Assembly (NCBI GenBank): GCA_021844355.1
Contig: JAKBTP010000142.1
Coordinates: 4,762 to 10,151 of the forward strand
DNA length: 5,390 bases
Direction of reading: 5' to 3'
From: a bacterium
GTDB taxonomy: Bacteria; Chloroflexota; Dormibacteria; Aeolococcales; Bog-877
A model generated the notes under the pieces. It saw only the letters and a list, made by a program, of their open reading frames with translations, did not search any database and had not been told where the DNA came from. Made by a program: the position numbers and the translations under genes. Of the stretch, positions 4,988 through 5,390 are shown piece by piece; position 1 is the stretch's first letter; every line of letters begins with the position of its first letter.

Positions 4988-5242
4988 ATGGCACGAGACA
5001 TCACCCAGAGGCAGCTTCGTAATGACAGCGGCGAGATCATGAGGGCACTGGATCAGGGCGAGACCTTCGTCGTCACCAGAAATGGTGTGCCTGTCGGAGA
5101 GCTGACTCCCCTTCGGAGACGCCGGTTCGTACCTGCCGATGCCGCTATCGCCATCTTCCAGGGCGCTCCCAGCGTCGAGCTCAGCCGGCTTCGCGCCGAC
5201 CTCGACAACGTTGCGGGTCAGGACCCCAGCCCCCGTGCCTAA
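4988..5242 (+). CDS. Type II antitoxin, Phd/YefM-like (VapB role)
   Basis: This 84-residue antitoxin should neutralise the downstream PIN-domain toxin and repress its own operon. Residues 1-42 have the Phd/YefM pattern: ITQRQLRNDSGEIMRAL (5-21), then GETFVVTRNGVPVGEL (24-39), the dimeric DNA-binding part. Residues 43-84 are basic at first (RRRR), then form a likely unstructured or helical toxin-binding tail (VELSRLRADLDN). The ATG at 4988 is supported by the match to the family N-terminus and by the -10 only 6 nt upstream; there is no Shine-Dalgarno, so the mRNA is probably leaderless. The last 8 bases overlap the toxin start, so the two are cotranscribed. About 24 of 84 codons end in A or T, clearly more than in the neighbouring genes, which points to a separate origin. 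Confidence 0.88.
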   Translation: MARDITQRQLRNDSGEIMRALDQGETFVVTRNGVPVGELTPLRRRRFVPADAAIAIFQGAPSVELSRLRADLDNVAGQDPSPRA

Positions 5243-5390
5243 GGCCCAACGTGCCCAGCGTGGGGTGATCGACACCTCCGTAGTCATCGACCTCGAGCAA
5301 CTTGACGCCGGGCAACTCCCGATCGAGCTGGCGGTCAGCGCGGTCACCATGGCAGAGCTCGCTGCCGGGCCCCACGCGACCGACGACGCC
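5235..5390 (+). CDS. vapC: VapC-like PIN-domain toxin, 5' part
   Basis: The frame opens at a GTG (5235) inside the end of the antitoxin gene and runs off the right edge after 52 codons. PIN toxins are Mg-dependent ribonucleases that block translation, often by cutting tRNA or rRNA. GVIDTSVVIDLE (10-21) holds the first catalytic aspartate (D13), and VSAVTMAELAAGP (34-46) holds the second acidic residue (E41). The remaining acidic residues and the end of the roughly 130-residue protein lie outside the window, so activity cannot be judged. A weak AGGA (5220-5223) is 11 nt upstream. An internal GTG at 5265 is a less likely start because it would remove the residues before the first beta strand. 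The 8-bp overlap with the antitoxin fits translational coupling that keeps antitoxin in excess. Confidence 0.85.
   Translation, partial: MPKAQRAQRGVIDTSVVIDLEQLDAGQLPIELAVSAVTMAELAAGPHATDDA

Noticed and set aside
4754..5350. 198-residue open frame on the minus strand
   Set aside because: Its end, GREGRIRTADLTVPN, is a well-known spurious translation of antisense tRNA, and the rest is antisense to the toxin-antitoxin genes.
5265..5390. GTG at 5265 as the toxin start
   Set aside because: The frame is open upstream to the GTG at 5235, and starting at 5265 would leave almost nothing before the first PIN beta strand. The overlapping start is usual for these modules.

Overview
The window is high-GC DNA (roughly 70% by eye, with GC-rich third codon positions) from a bacterium, most likely an actinobacterium. 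The support is the composition, close resemblance of the histidine phosphatase and nitrobindin proteins to mycobacterial families as I remember them, a DUF2236/MpaB-type protein, and several genes that look leaderless (a -10 hexamer 6-7 nt before the start codon and no Shine-Dalgarno). I cannot assign a genus.

Layout from left to right. (1) The 3' end of an unidentified small membrane protein gene runs in from the left edge (2-268, +). (2) After a 107-bp gap holding a sigma70-like promoter and a strong AGGAGGT ribosome site comes an FTR1/EfeU iron permease (376-1245, +). (3) Convergent to it is a minus-strand two-gene operon. Its first gene is a nitrobindin-type heme beta-barrel protein (2557-3045), whose stop overlaps the GTG start of a kynureninase (1286-2560) by four bases (GTGA). 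(4) Divergent from the nitrobindin gene is a DUF2236/MpaB-family putative heme oxygenase (3133-4107, +). (5) Convergent to that, with only 7 bp between stop codons, is an Rv3214-like histidine phosphatase (4115-4678, -). (6) Divergent from the phosphatase is a complete tRNA-Pro(CGG) gene with encoded CCA (4734-4811, +), followed by a possible terminator. (7) Last is a type II toxin-antitoxin module: a Phd/YefM-type antitoxin (4988-5242, +) with a near-ideal palindromic operator over its -10, and the first 52 codons of a VapC-like PIN toxin (5235 to the right edge), overlapping the antitoxin by 8 bp.

How the genes may work together. Iron uptake (EfeU), a heme sensor/scavenger (nitrobindin), a putative heme oxygenase (DUF2236) and a tryptophan-catabolic PLP enzyme (kynureninase) lie side by side. 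The nitrobindin-kynureninase coupling and the divergent DUF2236 gene are the most unusual arrangement. They suggest, without proving, a small heme/oxidative aromatic-metabolism locus. The toxin-antitoxin module has visibly lower third-position GC than the rest and sits just downstream of a tRNA gene, so it is probably a later acquisition. No CRISPR, insertion sequence or gene-free stretch over 300 bp was seen; the longest gap is 4812-4987.
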